A DNA stretch of 64,000 bases from assembly GCA_014084085.1 (NCBI GenBank), contig NPFB01000076.1, positions 189,849 through 253,848 on the forward strand, given 5' to 3'. The translations under genes were made by a program, and so were the position numbers. The DNA is from Hondaea fermentalgiana. Its lineage: Eukaryota; Sar; Bigyra; Thraustochytrida; Thraustochytriidae. Numbering within the stretch: position 1 is the first letter of the stretch; each line of letters opens with the position of its first letter. Shown piece after piece: positions 29,254-39,079 of this stretch. Under the pieces are notes generated by a model that was not told the origin of the DNA, did not search any database, and saw only the letters and a list, made by a program, of their open reading frames with translations.

Positions 29254-31074
29254 ATGGAGCGCCACGAGGACGACCGCAGCCAAGGTGTTCTTCGGAAAGC
29301 GCGATCTCTGCGCAGGCTAGAGCCTGGTGCAAGCCCTTCCGAGCGCAGTGCGGCGGGGAATTTCGCTTTGGCGGAACGAATTTCGGAGCTGAAAGCAAAC
29401 ATTCTAAGCTTGCACAACCTTCGCCATGAGTTGAACGCAAACGAGGCTCTCGCTGTTCGGCAACTTCGTGCGCATGTTGATAGAGAAGCTTTGGCGGCCG
29501 GAGATCAGAATCGGGACATTCAGCAGGTTCTCGCGCGCTATAATGCTTCCTCAGATCATTTCCAAAACCAGGCAGCAATGGATGGTTTGCGACGCGCGCT
29601 TGATCAGGAAGCTACACATGCTCTTGCTGTTGCAGCGCGAGGAGGCCCACAAGAGCGCGTGGGGCGCATACAATCTCATACCCAAGCTAGTGTCGATCTC
29701 GGAGTCCTTTTGGACGCTCTGTCGGGGTTCGCACACGTTTGGCACGCATGCAAAGACGCAAATTTCAAGTGCAGTACTTTGGAGACTGCTCTTGAGGAGA
29801 CCAATCGTGCACTCGCGCAAGCTGAAGAGGAAAGGGACCTTTATCACGACGCATTGGCGTCCTCCAGCGATGCGGACGCCGTACGCAGAGTCCGAGATTT
29901 GCGAGCTCGCATGGGAAAAATTCGGCATCTATCAAGCGCAACAAAGTCGGCTCGTCAAGCGGACGCTTCCACGCAAACCCAGGTCCGAGTTTTGCGAGCA
30001 AGTCATTCAGGTTCGCGCGCTGTCGCCTCGACCCAGACGCCACACTCGCACCCAACGGATGAGGCAGCAGACGAGCGCGCTCGAATGGCCGAGGACCGTC
30101 TTCATGCTTCCGCGGCACGGATTTGCGAGCTTCAGAAGACCGTCCGTTCTTTAGAGGGTGATCTTCGAGAAATGCAAAAGCGAACGGAGCAAGTTTGCGA
30201 GCCCGAACTCCTAATTGTGGGTGAAAGCTCGAGTAAATTCGCGCAGACTGAAGACTTTTTGACCACTTCGAAATTGCCAACAACAAGGGAAGTGGCAATG
30301 CAACATTCTGCACTTCAGCCCGTGATGATCGAAGCAGGTGCGCAGACTTCGTTCGTGCAGCGAGAAATTCGCTCATGCGGTGCGCAAACGAAAAGCATGA
30401 ATCATTGTCACCAGGCTGTGCAGGCAGCTTGGCTTCGTGCCGAACGAGGCGCGCAAACGATGACCTGGAAAGAGGCGGTGAGAGAAAGCGCGGAAGTTGG
30501 CGATCTTATTGCGAGCCAAGTGGCGGAGTTGGCCAGTTTCCGGGATGCGCTTGACGCTAAGGAAAAAATAGAGGCTGGTTTGCGTGCCGAACTGGAGCAA
30601 GTCGCGGATGCAGAGCAGGCCTCTCTGGCGAGGCAAGACGCCCAGGATGCCGAGGCACTGGAGGGTCTGCGCGTGGAAGCAAAGATTTTGCATGCTCGGA
30701 TTGCAGCACACGCTGAGGAAAAAGAATTATACGAAGAAACTATTGGTTCTCTGCGAGCGCAGATTCGCGGGCTCATGAGTATGCACGAAAAGAGTCACGG
30801 GCTCGAGGCGCCAACGCCCTCCACGAGCGAGGTGCGCGAACTGAGGACACTTGCGCGCGAAGTAAGTGAAGCACTGCACAACAGGCTGCAGCTCCATCTC
30901 GAATTGTTATGCACGGCGACAACGACCACTAGAGATGCAGATGGCACGCCGGGCGAATTGCGCGTCCCCGACTCATCGTGGCCGGCGCTGCAGGTTCAGC
31001 TCGAGGCTGCCGACAAGGCTTTGCAAGGTCTGCTGGAACGGCTCAAGCAGGTGGGCCAGCTCTATCATTGTTGA
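29254..31074 (+). CDS. coiled-coil protein with six QT (LC8-like) motifs, 606 aa
   Basis: Function not recognised. Long coiled-coil blocks (about 30-80, 165-225, 275-315, 410-520) flank a linker that holds STQT at 239-242 and 259-262, and AQT-type cores at 330, 363, 377 and 400 (FAQT, GAQT, GAQT, GAQT). TQT is the anchor of dynein light chain LC8 binding sites, which often come in series between coiled coils. I infer a cytoskeletal or ciliary scaffold that could be zipped into a dimer by LC8. Start is the first ATG (MERHEDD); the frame reaches only TTG upstream. Its last 32 bases overlap the end of the next gene on the opposite strand. Confidence 0.78.
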   Translation: MERHEDDRSQGVLRKARSLRRLEPGASPSERSAAGNFALAERISELKANILSLHNLRHELNANEALAVRQLRAHVDREALAAGDQNRDIQQVLARYNASSDHFQNQAAMDGLRRALDQEATHALAVAARGGPQERVGRIQSHTQASVDLGVLLDALSGFAHVWHACKDANFKCSTLETALEETNRALAQAEEERDLYHDALASSSDADAVRRVRDLRARMGKIRHLSSATKSARQADASTQTQVRVLRASHSGSRAVASTQTPHSHPTDEAADERARMAEDRLHASAARICELQKTVRSLEGDLREMQKRTEQVCEPELLIVGESSSKFAQTEDFLTTSKLPTTREVAMQHSALQPVMIEAGAQTSFVQREIRSCGAQTKSMNHCHQAVQAAWLRAERGAQTMTWKEAVRESAEVGDLIASQVAELASFRDALDAKEKIEAGLRAELEQVADAEQASLARQDAQDAEALEGLRVEAKILHARIAAHAEEKELYEETIGSLRAQIRGLMSMHEKSHGLEAPTPSTSEVRELRTLAREVSEALHNRLQLHLELLCTATTTTRDADGTPGELRVPDSSWPALQVQLEAADKALQGLLERLKQVGQLYHC

Positions 31075-31765
31075 CCTTTGCAATACCTGTAGCTCTTGCA
31101 TCCTCTGCAGAATTTGCTACATTGACATGGGCATTCGCATCTGCATTTGCATCTGCATTTGCATTTGTACTATTTGCATTTGCATCTGTACGATCTGCAT
31201 CTGCATTTGCATTTGATGTTGAGGCTGTTGCTACTTCTGCAGTTGGTGCGGAAGCTTCCGCGGCCGGCAAAGCAGGCGTCGATGCTGATGCTGTTGCAGA
31301 CGTCGATGTCGATGCTGGTGCAGACGTCGATGTCACTGCTGGCGCAGACGTTGATACCGGTGCGGGCGCAGTCGCGGATGTTGGTGCTGGAGCAGATGTA
31401 GATGCAGGAGCAGACGTAGATGCTAAAGCCGATGTAGATGTGGTGCCAGCCTTAAGGGCAGCGATTTTCTCCTTGTACCCCGCAATGGTCTTCTCCTCGA
31501 ACTCGAGCCTTGCCCTGAGCGTCTCGACCTGGGCGTCCCTGGCGCTCTCGGCGTCGTCGAGCGCGGCCTGCTGTCTGGGCGTGAGGCGCGCCGGCCTGTA
31601 CCTGACGGCGGGCTCGCGCTCGCCCGAGGTCTCGAGCACGCCGGCGCGCGCCCGCTGCTCCGCGCGCGCCGCCTCCAGCGCGCGCTCCGTCTCCGCGCGC
31701 GCGCGCTCCGACACCAGCACGAGCTTGAGCAGCGCCTGCAGCGTCAGCCGCCCGCCGCCCTCCAT
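31043..31765 (-). CDS. small coiled-coil protein with Ala/Ser/Asn repeat tail, 240 aa
   Basis: Unknown function. Residues 1-105 are a charged helix/coiled coil (LVLVSERARAETERALEAAR, later RARLEFEEKTIAGYKEKI). The rest is low-complexity, first Ser-Thr-Ala-Pro and then Ala-Asn-Asp from hexamer repeats of the GCATTT/GCATCT type. It starts at an ATG and diverges from ubiquilin. The final codons overlap the upstream coiled-coil gene by 32 bases, tail to tail. A plus-strand 463-residue frame covers the same bases, but it reads as Ala/Asp and Arg/Gly low complexity, so I favour the minus strand. The biased composition keeps confidence moderate. Confidence 0.55.
   Translation of the reverse strand: MEGGGRLTLQALLKLVLVSERARAETERALEAARAEQRARAGVLETSGEREPAVRYRPARLTPRQQAALDDAESARDAQVETLRARLEFEEKTIAGYKEKIAALKAGTTSTSALASTSAPASTSAPAPTSATAPAPVSTSAPAVTSTSAPASTSTSATASASTPALPAAEASAPTAEVATASTSNANADADRTDANANSTNANADANADANAHVNVANSAEDARATGIAKVNNDRAGPPA
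31135..31216. repeat. GCATTT/GCATCT hexamer repeat
   Basis: Imperfect hexamer array that codes Ala-Asn and Ala-Asp dipeptides on the minus strand at the end of the small coiled-coil gene. Confidence 0.88.
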
Positions 31766-32199
31766 CGCGCAGCCGCGCAGCCCGGTCTGCCGCGCAGCCG
31801 GTCTGCCGCGGCGCCTCGGCCTCGCGCGCGTCGATCCCGCGCCCGGCGGAGGCGAGGCCAGGGGCCGCTGCGGCGGTATGGATGTATCCCGGATGTATCC
31901 GAATGTATCGCGATGTATCGACGCAGGGCACGCCGCGGCGGGCAGCTCGGACCGAAGCCGCGCGGCAGACCCGGAGCGCTGCAGCGGCGCGGCTGGAGCG
32001 AGGGCGCGGCGCGGCGCAGCAGGCGGAGGCGCGGCGGGCGGAGGCGGCGCGGCGGGCGCAGCGGCGAGAGGAGGAGAGGAGGAGAGCAGGAGAGCAGAGC
32101 CCCGAGAAGCGGAGCGGCGCGCGGCGCGCAGACCGAGGCGGAGCGGCGCGGCGCGGCGCGGCGCGGGGCCGCGGGCGGGCGGGCGGGCGGGCGGGCGAG
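31766..32199. other. divergent promoter region, very GC-rich
   Basis: A 434-base head-to-head spacer before ubiquilin. Five GATGTATC-like units lie at 31878-31918, and a (GGGC)n run at 32170-32196 ends just before the ubiquilin ATG. The ubiquilin frame is open upstream to an ATG at 31882, but that part is Arg/Ala-rich low complexity. Confidence 0.65.
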
Positions 32200-33552
32200 A
32201 TGGGGAGGAAGATCCGGGTGAGCGTGAGGTGCTCGACGGGCCCCAAGTTCGACGCAGAGGCCGACGAGGGCAAGAGCGTGCTGGAGCTCAAGAGAGCGCT
32301 CGCAGAGCAGGCCGGCGTCCCCGAGGAGCAGCAGAGGCTCATCTACAAGGGCCGCGTGCTCAAGGATGACCTCATGGTAGAGCACTACAACATCGTCGAT
32401 GGAGACGCCATCCACCTCGTGGCGAGCTCCGGGGCGCCCGCGGCAAATGCCAGCGGCAATGCCGGCGCCGCGGCGTCGGGAGCGAGCGCAGAGGCGCGAT
32501 CAGCGGCAGCCGGCATCCCGACGCCGGGCATGGCCGCTTCAGCAGGCCCAGCAGGCATGCCACCGGGTCTTGGCGCCATGATGGACAATCCCATCTTCCA
32601 GAGCATGCTCGACAATCCGGAATTCATGCGGTCCATGATGATGGCAAATCCGCAGATTCGCGCCATGATTGAGCAGAATCCACAACTCGGGCAGGTCCTC
32701 TCGGACCCGGAGCTCTTGCGCACAACGATGAACGCGGCGCGGAACCCAGCGCTCATGAACGAGCTCATGCGAAACCAAGACCGCGCCATTGCAAATATTG
32801 AGAGTCTCCCGGGTGGATACAACGCTCTCGCACGCATGTACGAGGATGTCGCACCGATGATGGACGGTCCCATGAATTCGAGCTCGTCGGCGTCGGGGAA
32901 CACGCAATCTGCGGAGGCGGGCGCGGAAAACGGCGGCGAAGGCTCTGCAGGAGCCCCCATTCCAAATCCGTGGGGAGGCGGCGGCAGCGGCGGCAGCAAC
33001 AGTGGCAGCAATAGCGCTGCACCCGGTCAGAACCCTGCTGCAGGTATGATGCAGAATTTATTCGGAGGAGCTGGTGGCGCAGGAGGTGCTGGTTTTCCCT
33101 TTGGTGGTGCGAGCTCTGGTCAAGGCGACCAGCAGACACCTCCGCGCGGCATGCCCTTTTCGCTTCCACCTGTGCCCCCCGAATTCATTCAACAAATGAT
33201 GCAAACCATGTCAGGCGCCACGCGCGGTCAGCACTCAAACTCACAGCCGCAGCAGCAGAACATCAACAACAATAACAACGTGAACCCCAGTGCAAACACG
33301 GGAGCCACTTCGGCAGCTGCTGCTGCCGCTGTCGCGAAGAATAGCGCGCGCGTGGCCTCGCTTCGAAAGGGCCCTAACCCTTGGGCGCCCGCAGACTCGC
33401 CCGACAGTCCCCAGGTCAAATACAAGGAACAACTTGCTCAGATGGAAGAGATGGGCTTTCCTGACATGGCAGCAAACATCCAGGCTCTGCTACGCTGCGA
33501 TGGTGACGCTGAGCAGGCCATTGAGCACCTGCTCGAGGACATGGCCAAGTGA
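32200..33552 (+). CDS. ubiquilin / Dsk2-type ubiquitin receptor, 450 aa
   Basis: Shuttle factor that brings ubiquitylated proteins to the proteasome. It has an N-terminal ubiquitin-like domain (1-72: RVSVRCSTGPKF to DGDAIHLV), a central STI1 region (about 125-215, NPIFQSMLDNPEFMRSMM and NPQIRAMIEQNPQLGQVL), Gly/Ser/Asn-rich linkers and a C-terminal UBA domain (about 405-448, EQLAQMEEMGFPD with the MGF loop). This domain order defines ubiquilins. I start at the ATG at 32200 where the UBL begins (MGRKIRV); the upstream in-frame ATG at 31882 adds 106 low-complexity residues. Only one clear STI1 pair is seen. Confidence 0.95.
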   Translation: MGRKIRVSVRCSTGPKFDAEADEGKSVLELKRALAEQAGVPEEQQRLIYKGRVLKDDLMVEHYNIVDGDAIHLVASSGAPAANASGNAGAAASGASAEARSAAAGIPTPGMAASAGPAGMPPGLGAMMDNPIFQSMLDNPEFMRSMMMANPQIRAMIEQNPQLGQVLSDPELLRTTMNAARNPALMNELMRNQDRAIANIESLPGGYNALARMYEDVAPMMDGPMNSSSSASGNTQSAEAGAENGGEGSAGAPIPNPWGGGGSGGSNSGSNSAAPGQNPAAGMMQNLFGGAGGAGGAGFPFGGASSGQGDQQTPPRGMPFSLPPVPPEFIQQMMQTMSGATRGQHSNSQPQQQNINNNNNVNPSANTGATSAAAAAAVAKNSARVASLRKGPNPWAPADSPDSPQVKYKEQLAQMEEMGFPDMAANIQALLRCDGDAEQAIEHLLEDMAK

Positions 33553-34226
33553 CTTGGCTGTGCTCGATCGCTCTTTTTAGTTCCTGCTCTGCGTTGCGTG
33601 CCCTCTGCGTGTGTATCCGCCCACTCGACTCGCTGGACTGTAAGCTGAAGCTATTGCCTTGGCTTCTCAGCAGCATGAAGGGGCAACTTTGTTTTTAGTC
33701 AGACTGCTTTGAGCTCAAACACGAGTTCACACACTTTTTATCTCAAAGGAAGGATGCATTTGCGCATACGCCGCGGAACAAGATCCTCAGAGTGTTCCTT
33801 TACTGCGTCTGTTTCTTTTCTGTTTCGTTTCCTTTCAATTTCATTTACATTAGAAAACGTGGTGGATTTTGTTTTACTTACATGCAACATGGCATAGTGG
33901 GAGGGCGGGAAGGGAAGGGAGCATAGGAGGGTTATTCATTTTTAACTTGCTCAATCTTGACAGTCGGCTCACCCTCTAGCCAATGTCGAATTCGGTAGAG
34001 TTGTCCGTAGACATTTGTGTCTTTGAGTAATTCGGTTACTCGTCGCGGCGACATCAGGAAAGCAAATATCTTGGAGTGTATTCGCTTTTTGTCACCCGTC
34101 ACCGCAACGGGTGAGAACTGTCAGTGTTTCAGCTGCTGAGAAGCCTAGTCTCTGAGTCTACGACGCGTCTCCGGGATCTTTGGGGGAGTCGCAAAGCCTG
34201 ACAACGTTGAAGCGTCACCGATCGTA
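33553..34226. other. convergent 3' spacer, no gene seen
   Basis: A 674-base tail-to-tail spacer between ubiquilin and the methyltransferase. No tRNA or other RNA was recognised. Confidence 0.6.
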
Positions 34227-35246
34227 TTACTGATTGATTCGCAAAAACGTCAACGATTCAGCCAAAGACATGGACTCGTCAAACTCGCGCATCTGCCGCG
34301 AGGCATCTGTATCCTGAAGAAAGAACTCGTATGAGTAGCAGGACTTTTCTTCAGGCGTAAAGAGAAGGTCGTAGGTTTGACGCAACGAAAGCCGTTCTCC
34401 AGCACAGGAGGAGACTTCATCAGACTGTGCCGCTGCCATATTTGAGCCCACTTTCGAGGCAAAGGCCTCCCTGATGGACTTTTCCCGATCGGCGGACAAA
34501 AAGGGGCAAGCTTCGTGATGGTACCATTCCAGCACTTCCGAAAGATGACTCGAAACCAGCTCGAAGTTCATTGACTGACCAACCTCGGAACAGGTGCAGG
34601 GAGATTCGGGTGCGCACGATTCGTTCCGAGCGAAAACAGTTGCGTGAAAGGATCGCTCCAAGGCTGAACCTTGGCTACATAGCGGCTTTGTCCACGTTGA
34701 TGCGACAGGGCGAGACCAAAGTGTATCCATGTGGAGCAGCTTGCGAACAAACGAAGGGCCATGAAGACTTACGAGAACGAGCACTCCTCCGCACCGTGCA
34801 GCTCTTGCGACAGTACCCAGGTACGCAGCGCAATCACCAGCACACAATAGCGCATCGAGCGTTCCCTTGTCGACCACCATGTCAAACCTTTGGCCTTGGG
34901 TAGCTGCCTCAACAGCGTGCCAGTCGGTGACATCCGCCACGGCCCAGCGCAAGCGGTCGTCGTCTTTATGTTTTTGCGCCATGAAGTCGATGCAGTGTTG
35001 CTCCACATCGAGACTTAGTACACTTTTAACGATTCCTTCGTTCACCAGCGCCTCGCTGAGCGCAGAAGTTCCGGCACCAAGAACCAGAGCGCTCACCATT
35101 GCGGGAACATGCGAGATTTCTGCAGCTTCTGCCACAAGGTCGCTCATTTCCTCGAACTCTACGAGCCAGTCGAAGCAATTGACATCATCTTCGTTTGCCA
35201 GAGACTTTGCATCGCTGCTTCTTGGTGAGGGGTCTTTGGCCTCCAT
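34227..35246 (-). CDS. class I SAM methyltransferase, METTL13/EEF1AKMT-like, 339 aa
   Basis: S-adenosylmethionine-dependent methyltransferase. Motif I ALVLGAGTSALSEAL is at about 53-67 and motif II is SLDVEQHCIDFM. The acidic post-motif reads VADVTDW, and FDMVVDKGTLDALLC matches the DKGTLD signature of eukaryotic eEF1A lysine methyltransferases (METTL13, EEF1AKMT4/ECE2-like). The likely substrate is a translation elongation factor; this rests on that motif only. The C-terminus is less conserved and ends in an acidic helix. The gene diverges from the SLC5 symporter. Confidence 0.85.
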   Translation of the reverse strand: MEAKDPSPRSSDAKSLANEDDVNCFDWLVEFEEMSDLVAEAAEISHVPAMVSALVLGAGTSALSEALVNEGIVKSVLSLDVEQHCIDFMAQKHKDDDRLRWAVADVTDWHAVEAATQGQRFDMVVDKGTLDALLCAGDCAAYLGTVARAARCGGVLVLVSLHGPSFVRKLLHMDTLWSRPVASTWTKPLCSQGSALERSFHATVFARNESCAPESPCTCSEVGQSMNFELVSSHLSEVLEWYHHEACPFLSADREKSIREAFASKVGSNMAAAQSDEVSSCAGERLSLRQTYDLLFTPEEKSCYSYEFFLQDTDASRQMREFDESMSLAESLTFLRINQ

Positions 35247-35990
35247 CTTCCTCGAGGTTCGCGCTGTCGTTGCTGGTGATTAGCGATCTCCTGGCCACAG
35301 CTTTCCCCCTCTGCCCCACGAGCCTAGCTAGTACGCTCTTGCGAATGAAAGGAGGCTTCTTTCCATTGCTGTCTGCGGCGCCCCGGCGGCTTTGCGAGCG
35401 TCTGTCTGTGTTGTCTGCAGCTTCTCGGATTGCTTGCTTCGCATCCTGCTCCCCAGCACCTCCGAGTCCTCCATCATCATCATCATCATCATCATCAGCG
35501 GTCACGCACGGTGGCACGGGCCGTCGATGTCTTTTGCGTTGTTCACGCCTAGTAGGCCTATTGTTTTTTCATTCATTCGCGTCTCCTTGTTTCACTTGCT
35601 TCCTTCCTTTGGCAGAAAGAATCTCTCTCTCGCAAGTCGGGCTTGCGGGGCAAAACGAAGTCGCGCGGCGGATCAGCGTGGCGGCGGCGCGGCGCGGCTA
35701 GGCCAGGCCAGGCCAAGCTAGGCTGGGCTGGGCTGGGCTGGGCTAGGCCAGGCCAAGCCGAGCAACGCCGCAACTGCTCCGAAGGACTTTACCGAGACGG
35801 TGGCGACGCCTAAGCGCACACGTGCAACAAGGGCGACCTGAATTCTGCAAAGGGCCGACCACAGGCAGGCCCGCTGAGCAACTCCACTCGCGGCTCGATC
35901 CTGCAGAGACGAAAGCGGCAGAAGCAGCAGTCCCCTTTGGGGCGTCGAGCAAAGGAGACCTTTCTCTGACACCACGATTTCGTCGAGGCC
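35247..35990. other. divergent promoter region with (CAT)8 and TAGGCCTA
   Basis: A 744-base head-to-head spacer between the methyltransferase and SLC5 genes. It contains (CAT)8 at 35472-35495, TAGGCCTA at 35553-35560 and a GGCCA/GGGCT tandem array at about 35698-35762. No gene is seen. Confidence 0.7.
35698..35762. repeat. GGCCA/GGGCT pentamer array
   Basis: Imperfect tandem pentamers (AGGCC, GGGCT, GGCTA) with partly palindromic ends, about 230 bases upstream of the SLC5 ATG. Confidence 0.85.
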
Positions 35991-38189
35991 ATGCAAACCC
36001 GTGCCACTGTTCCAACCGACGACGAAGTTGCCTCAACGAGCGAGTCGGCGCTGGGAGGCGTCGATGTTTTGGTACTGTGCACTTACTTTGTCTTGCTTGC
36101 AGCCATCTCCGTTGTGGTGAGCCGACATCAGAGCAAGATCAACAACGATAAGGACAAATCCGCTACTGACAACTACTTTTTGGCAGAGAGAAGCGTGAAA
36201 TGGTAGGTGATCGTACATGCATACGCCAATGACCCAACAATGTTCGAAGGAAGGAAATGAGGTTTTGAAAACGTGATCCTAACAAATGCACGCAACATAA
36301 AAATCGCACACAGGTGGGCGGTGGGTGCCTCGCTTTTTGCAAGCAACATTGGAAGCGAGCACTTTATCGGGCTCGCTGGTAGCGCTGCATCAGAAGGCAT
36401 CGCAGTTGCTTGGTACGAGGTAGGCGCCATCCCCGTCGTCCTGCTTCTCGGGCACTTCTTTTTGCCAACATACCTCAATGCAGCAGTGCAAACTACGCCC
36501 GACTACTTGGAAAGAAGGTACAGCCGCTTTTGCCGAACAGTGATCGTCGTGGTCTCGCTCTTTTTGTACATTTTCTCAAAGGTGAGCGCAACGCTGTTTG
36601 CGGGACAAATCATTCTTGTCGAGGTTTTACACGTGAACAAGATGCTCGCAGTGTTTCTGCTCATTTCCTTTACGGCGTTGTACACAATTCTTGGCGGCCT
36701 GGAGGCAGTCATTTACACGGAAGCATTGCAGACCTTTGTGCTCTTTGTTGGCGGCTTCATGGTCATGGCTTTTTCGCTGCGCGAAGTCGGCGGAGGTTTT
36801 GCAAGCCTCGAGGCCCGTCTCGATGACCTGTATGATATCGACGCAAACTTCTTGCACTTTTTCCGGCCCATGACCGATGAGGACTATCCCTGGACAGGCT
36901 TTATCTTTGGTTTTTATGTGGTGGCGCCATGGTACTGGGGCGTCGATCAAGTCATTGTGCAGCGGACTCTTGCGGCGAAGAATATTGCACATGGGCAACT
37001 CGGGTGCACGATGGCAGCCGGTCTCAAATTTCTCCCCTTCTTGATGATGATTATTCCAGGCCTGTGCGGTCGCGTTCTCGTGGAGGAGCGTCTTGATCCA
37101 GAAAAGGCTGTGGACTTCAAGTTTGATACAATCTATCCTTGGATCGTGCTCAATGTGGTGCCCCAGAATGCGCGGGGCATTATCATTGCTGCTATGTTGT
37201 CATCGCTCATGTCTGCGCTGGCCAGCGTATTTAATTCAGCAGCTACGCTCTTTGCACTTAACATTTGGAAAATCGTGTATCCAGACTCTTCGGACCGCCA
37301 ACTCGTGACCGTTGGCCGTGTCTCCATCGTGGTGCTTGCGGTCTTTTCTCTGCTGTGGCTGCAGGTCATTCCTTACCTCGGGTCAAGTCTATTTCTTATT
37401 ACGCAAAAGCCACCTGCCTACGTGGCGCCTCCCATCCTGGCACTCTACGTGTGGGGCATGCTCTCGCGCAAACCTACGCGCCGCGCCGGTCAATGGACTC
37501 TTGTCCTCGGCATTACGCTTGGGTCTGTCCGCTTTGTTCTCGAGGTTTTGGAAGAGGTCGCGGACGAGAGCCTCTTTGGCGCATTTACTCAGATCAATTT
37601 CCTGCATTTTGCAAGCCTCAGCTTTGTGTGCTGCTCCCTTTTGCTTTTTGTACTTTCATGGCTCATGACTGAACCTTCCATGTATGCTACCATGGGGACC
37701 AATATGGCGGTGGCTCAACCCGCAGCGGGCGTGGATGAGACCCTCTTTTTTCGTCGCAATCTCTACTACGAGCTCATGCGTCGCCGCGGAGGTCCGGAAG
37801 AGGCGGGGGACCTCGACCCGATCCAACTTGGAAGTGACGATGGCCGCGTAGACCCAATGTCTAGCTCGGGGAGCGCTCGCGCCTCCGTTGGCGCAAGTAG
37901 TGGAGGCTATCATGAGCGTCTTGTGGAGCTCACTAAAATGGGATCCATGGAGACCGACTTTGCAGACGAGGTTGACCTCGGCGAGCTCGCATTGCAGGAC
38001 GCTGACGCGACCCCTGCTCGAGCAGAAGCGGATGTCGACCTTCAAAGACTTCGTCGCATGCCTAGCAGCGGGTCCGCTGAAGCTCTGCGTCCAATACCAA
38101 CGTCTGCCCGTTTGCTACGATCGCTCATTTTGGTCCTCGGCGCGCTCGTTCTCTGCGTGTGGACTGCCCAGATTGTGCGTTTTTTCTAA
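35991..38189 (+). CDS. SLC5-family sodium/solute symporter, two exons, 695 aa
   Basis: Na+-coupled transporter of the SGLT type in the plasma membrane. Exon 1 is 35991-36202 and exon 2 is 36314-38189. The joint gives SVKWWAVGASLFASNIGSEH, matching the SLC5 core helix. Further signatures are ATDNYFLAERS, YWGVDQVIVQRTLAAKN (YWCTDQ-type in animals) and MLSSLMSALASVFNSAATLF. I count about 13-14 hydrophobic helices, the last at the extreme C-terminus after a long acidic/Ser-rich loop (about 500-660). Sugar is the likely substrate, since SGLT is the closest pattern, but myo-inositol or another solute is possible. Confidence 0.94.
36203..36313 (+). other. intron (111 bp) of the SLC5 gene
   Basis: Donor GTAGGT at 36203 and acceptor ACACAG ending at 36313, phase 2. 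Splicing restores the conserved WW.VGASLFASNIGS stretch. Confidence 0.93.
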
Positions 38190-39079
38190 CTAAACAAGAA
38201 GGAGAATGACATTAATTTTCTTTAGACATTAAGTCGTTTGCAGAGAGTGAAGGCGTGCGTTTTTTCGCGGCCGCTTCTTCGCGTTCCAGGCCAGGTATAG
38301 CGCATGTTATTCGTTTCTTTTTGCATCTTTGACCAGACTGACGGACGCGCTGTAGCTCGCTGTAGCTGTGCCCCACTGTGGCCTTCTTGAACAAAGACCG
38401 TCTCTAACCGTGAGTCCGGGTCGTGGGTCCCGGGTTCTGACAGTGAGTCCCGAGTCCTTCCCTCTCTACTGCCCTGTTCGACCGGCCTCTCTCTCTCTCT
38501 CTCAGCGTCTCGAATTGCTGCCGCTGCAGACTGCGGAGGAGGCAGGGTGCGAAAGCGTCACCGCCTTCCTCTGCCTCCCTCTCTTCTTTTCGCTAATACA
38601 GCGGGCTTGCCTGCGCTCGAGCCGGCCACGAACGTGGACTCCTTTTTCGGCAGGCGGCATGCCGTCTGCTGGCTGCTGGCTGATGGTCCTGCGCGAAGCG
38701 AGCACCGTAGGCGGCCACTGAAAGGACCTTCCCTCCCGGCGTCCGTCCTCGCCGCGTTTCCGCGGCAGCGTCTGCGGCTGACTGCCTGAACCTGAACGGA
38801 CTGTGAGAACTGACAACCTGCAGCTGCTCGCTCACTGTCAAGTCGAGCGAGAACTTGCCTGCCTGCCTGCGCCTCACCATAATGGGGCCTCGGGGTCACC
38901 GGTCACCAGCCTTCGCAGCGCCGAGGCGCGGCGGCGCTGGGCCTGCGACAGAAACAGAACTCGCCGTGCCGCGCCGCTGCCGCTCGCTTCGAGGTCTCCG
39001 GAGCGCGCCGCGACCAAGGCCGTGGCTCGGAGCGAGACGAGGTGGAGGAGCAGGAGCAGGAGCAGGAGGACCGGGCGGG
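38190..39079. other. same-strand spacer, no gene seen
   Basis: An 890-base spacer between the SLC5 and TLC genes, with a CT run at 38488-38504 and an AGGAGC repeat at 39043-39070 just before the TLC ATG. Nothing else recognised. Confidence 0.6.

Noticed and set aside
31452..32342. 296-residue minus frame with Arg/Ala runs
   Set aside because: Crosses the GC-rich ubiquilin promoter and start; composition is that of a GC-rich shadow.
30978..32369. 463-residue plus-strand frame
   Set aside because: It reads as Ala/Asp and Arg/Gly low complexity, and is a shadow of the coiled-coil and ubiquilin genes.
33900..34226. Possible tRNA gene from a TTCGAAT-like string
   Set aside because: No paired acceptor, anticodon and T arms could be drawn.
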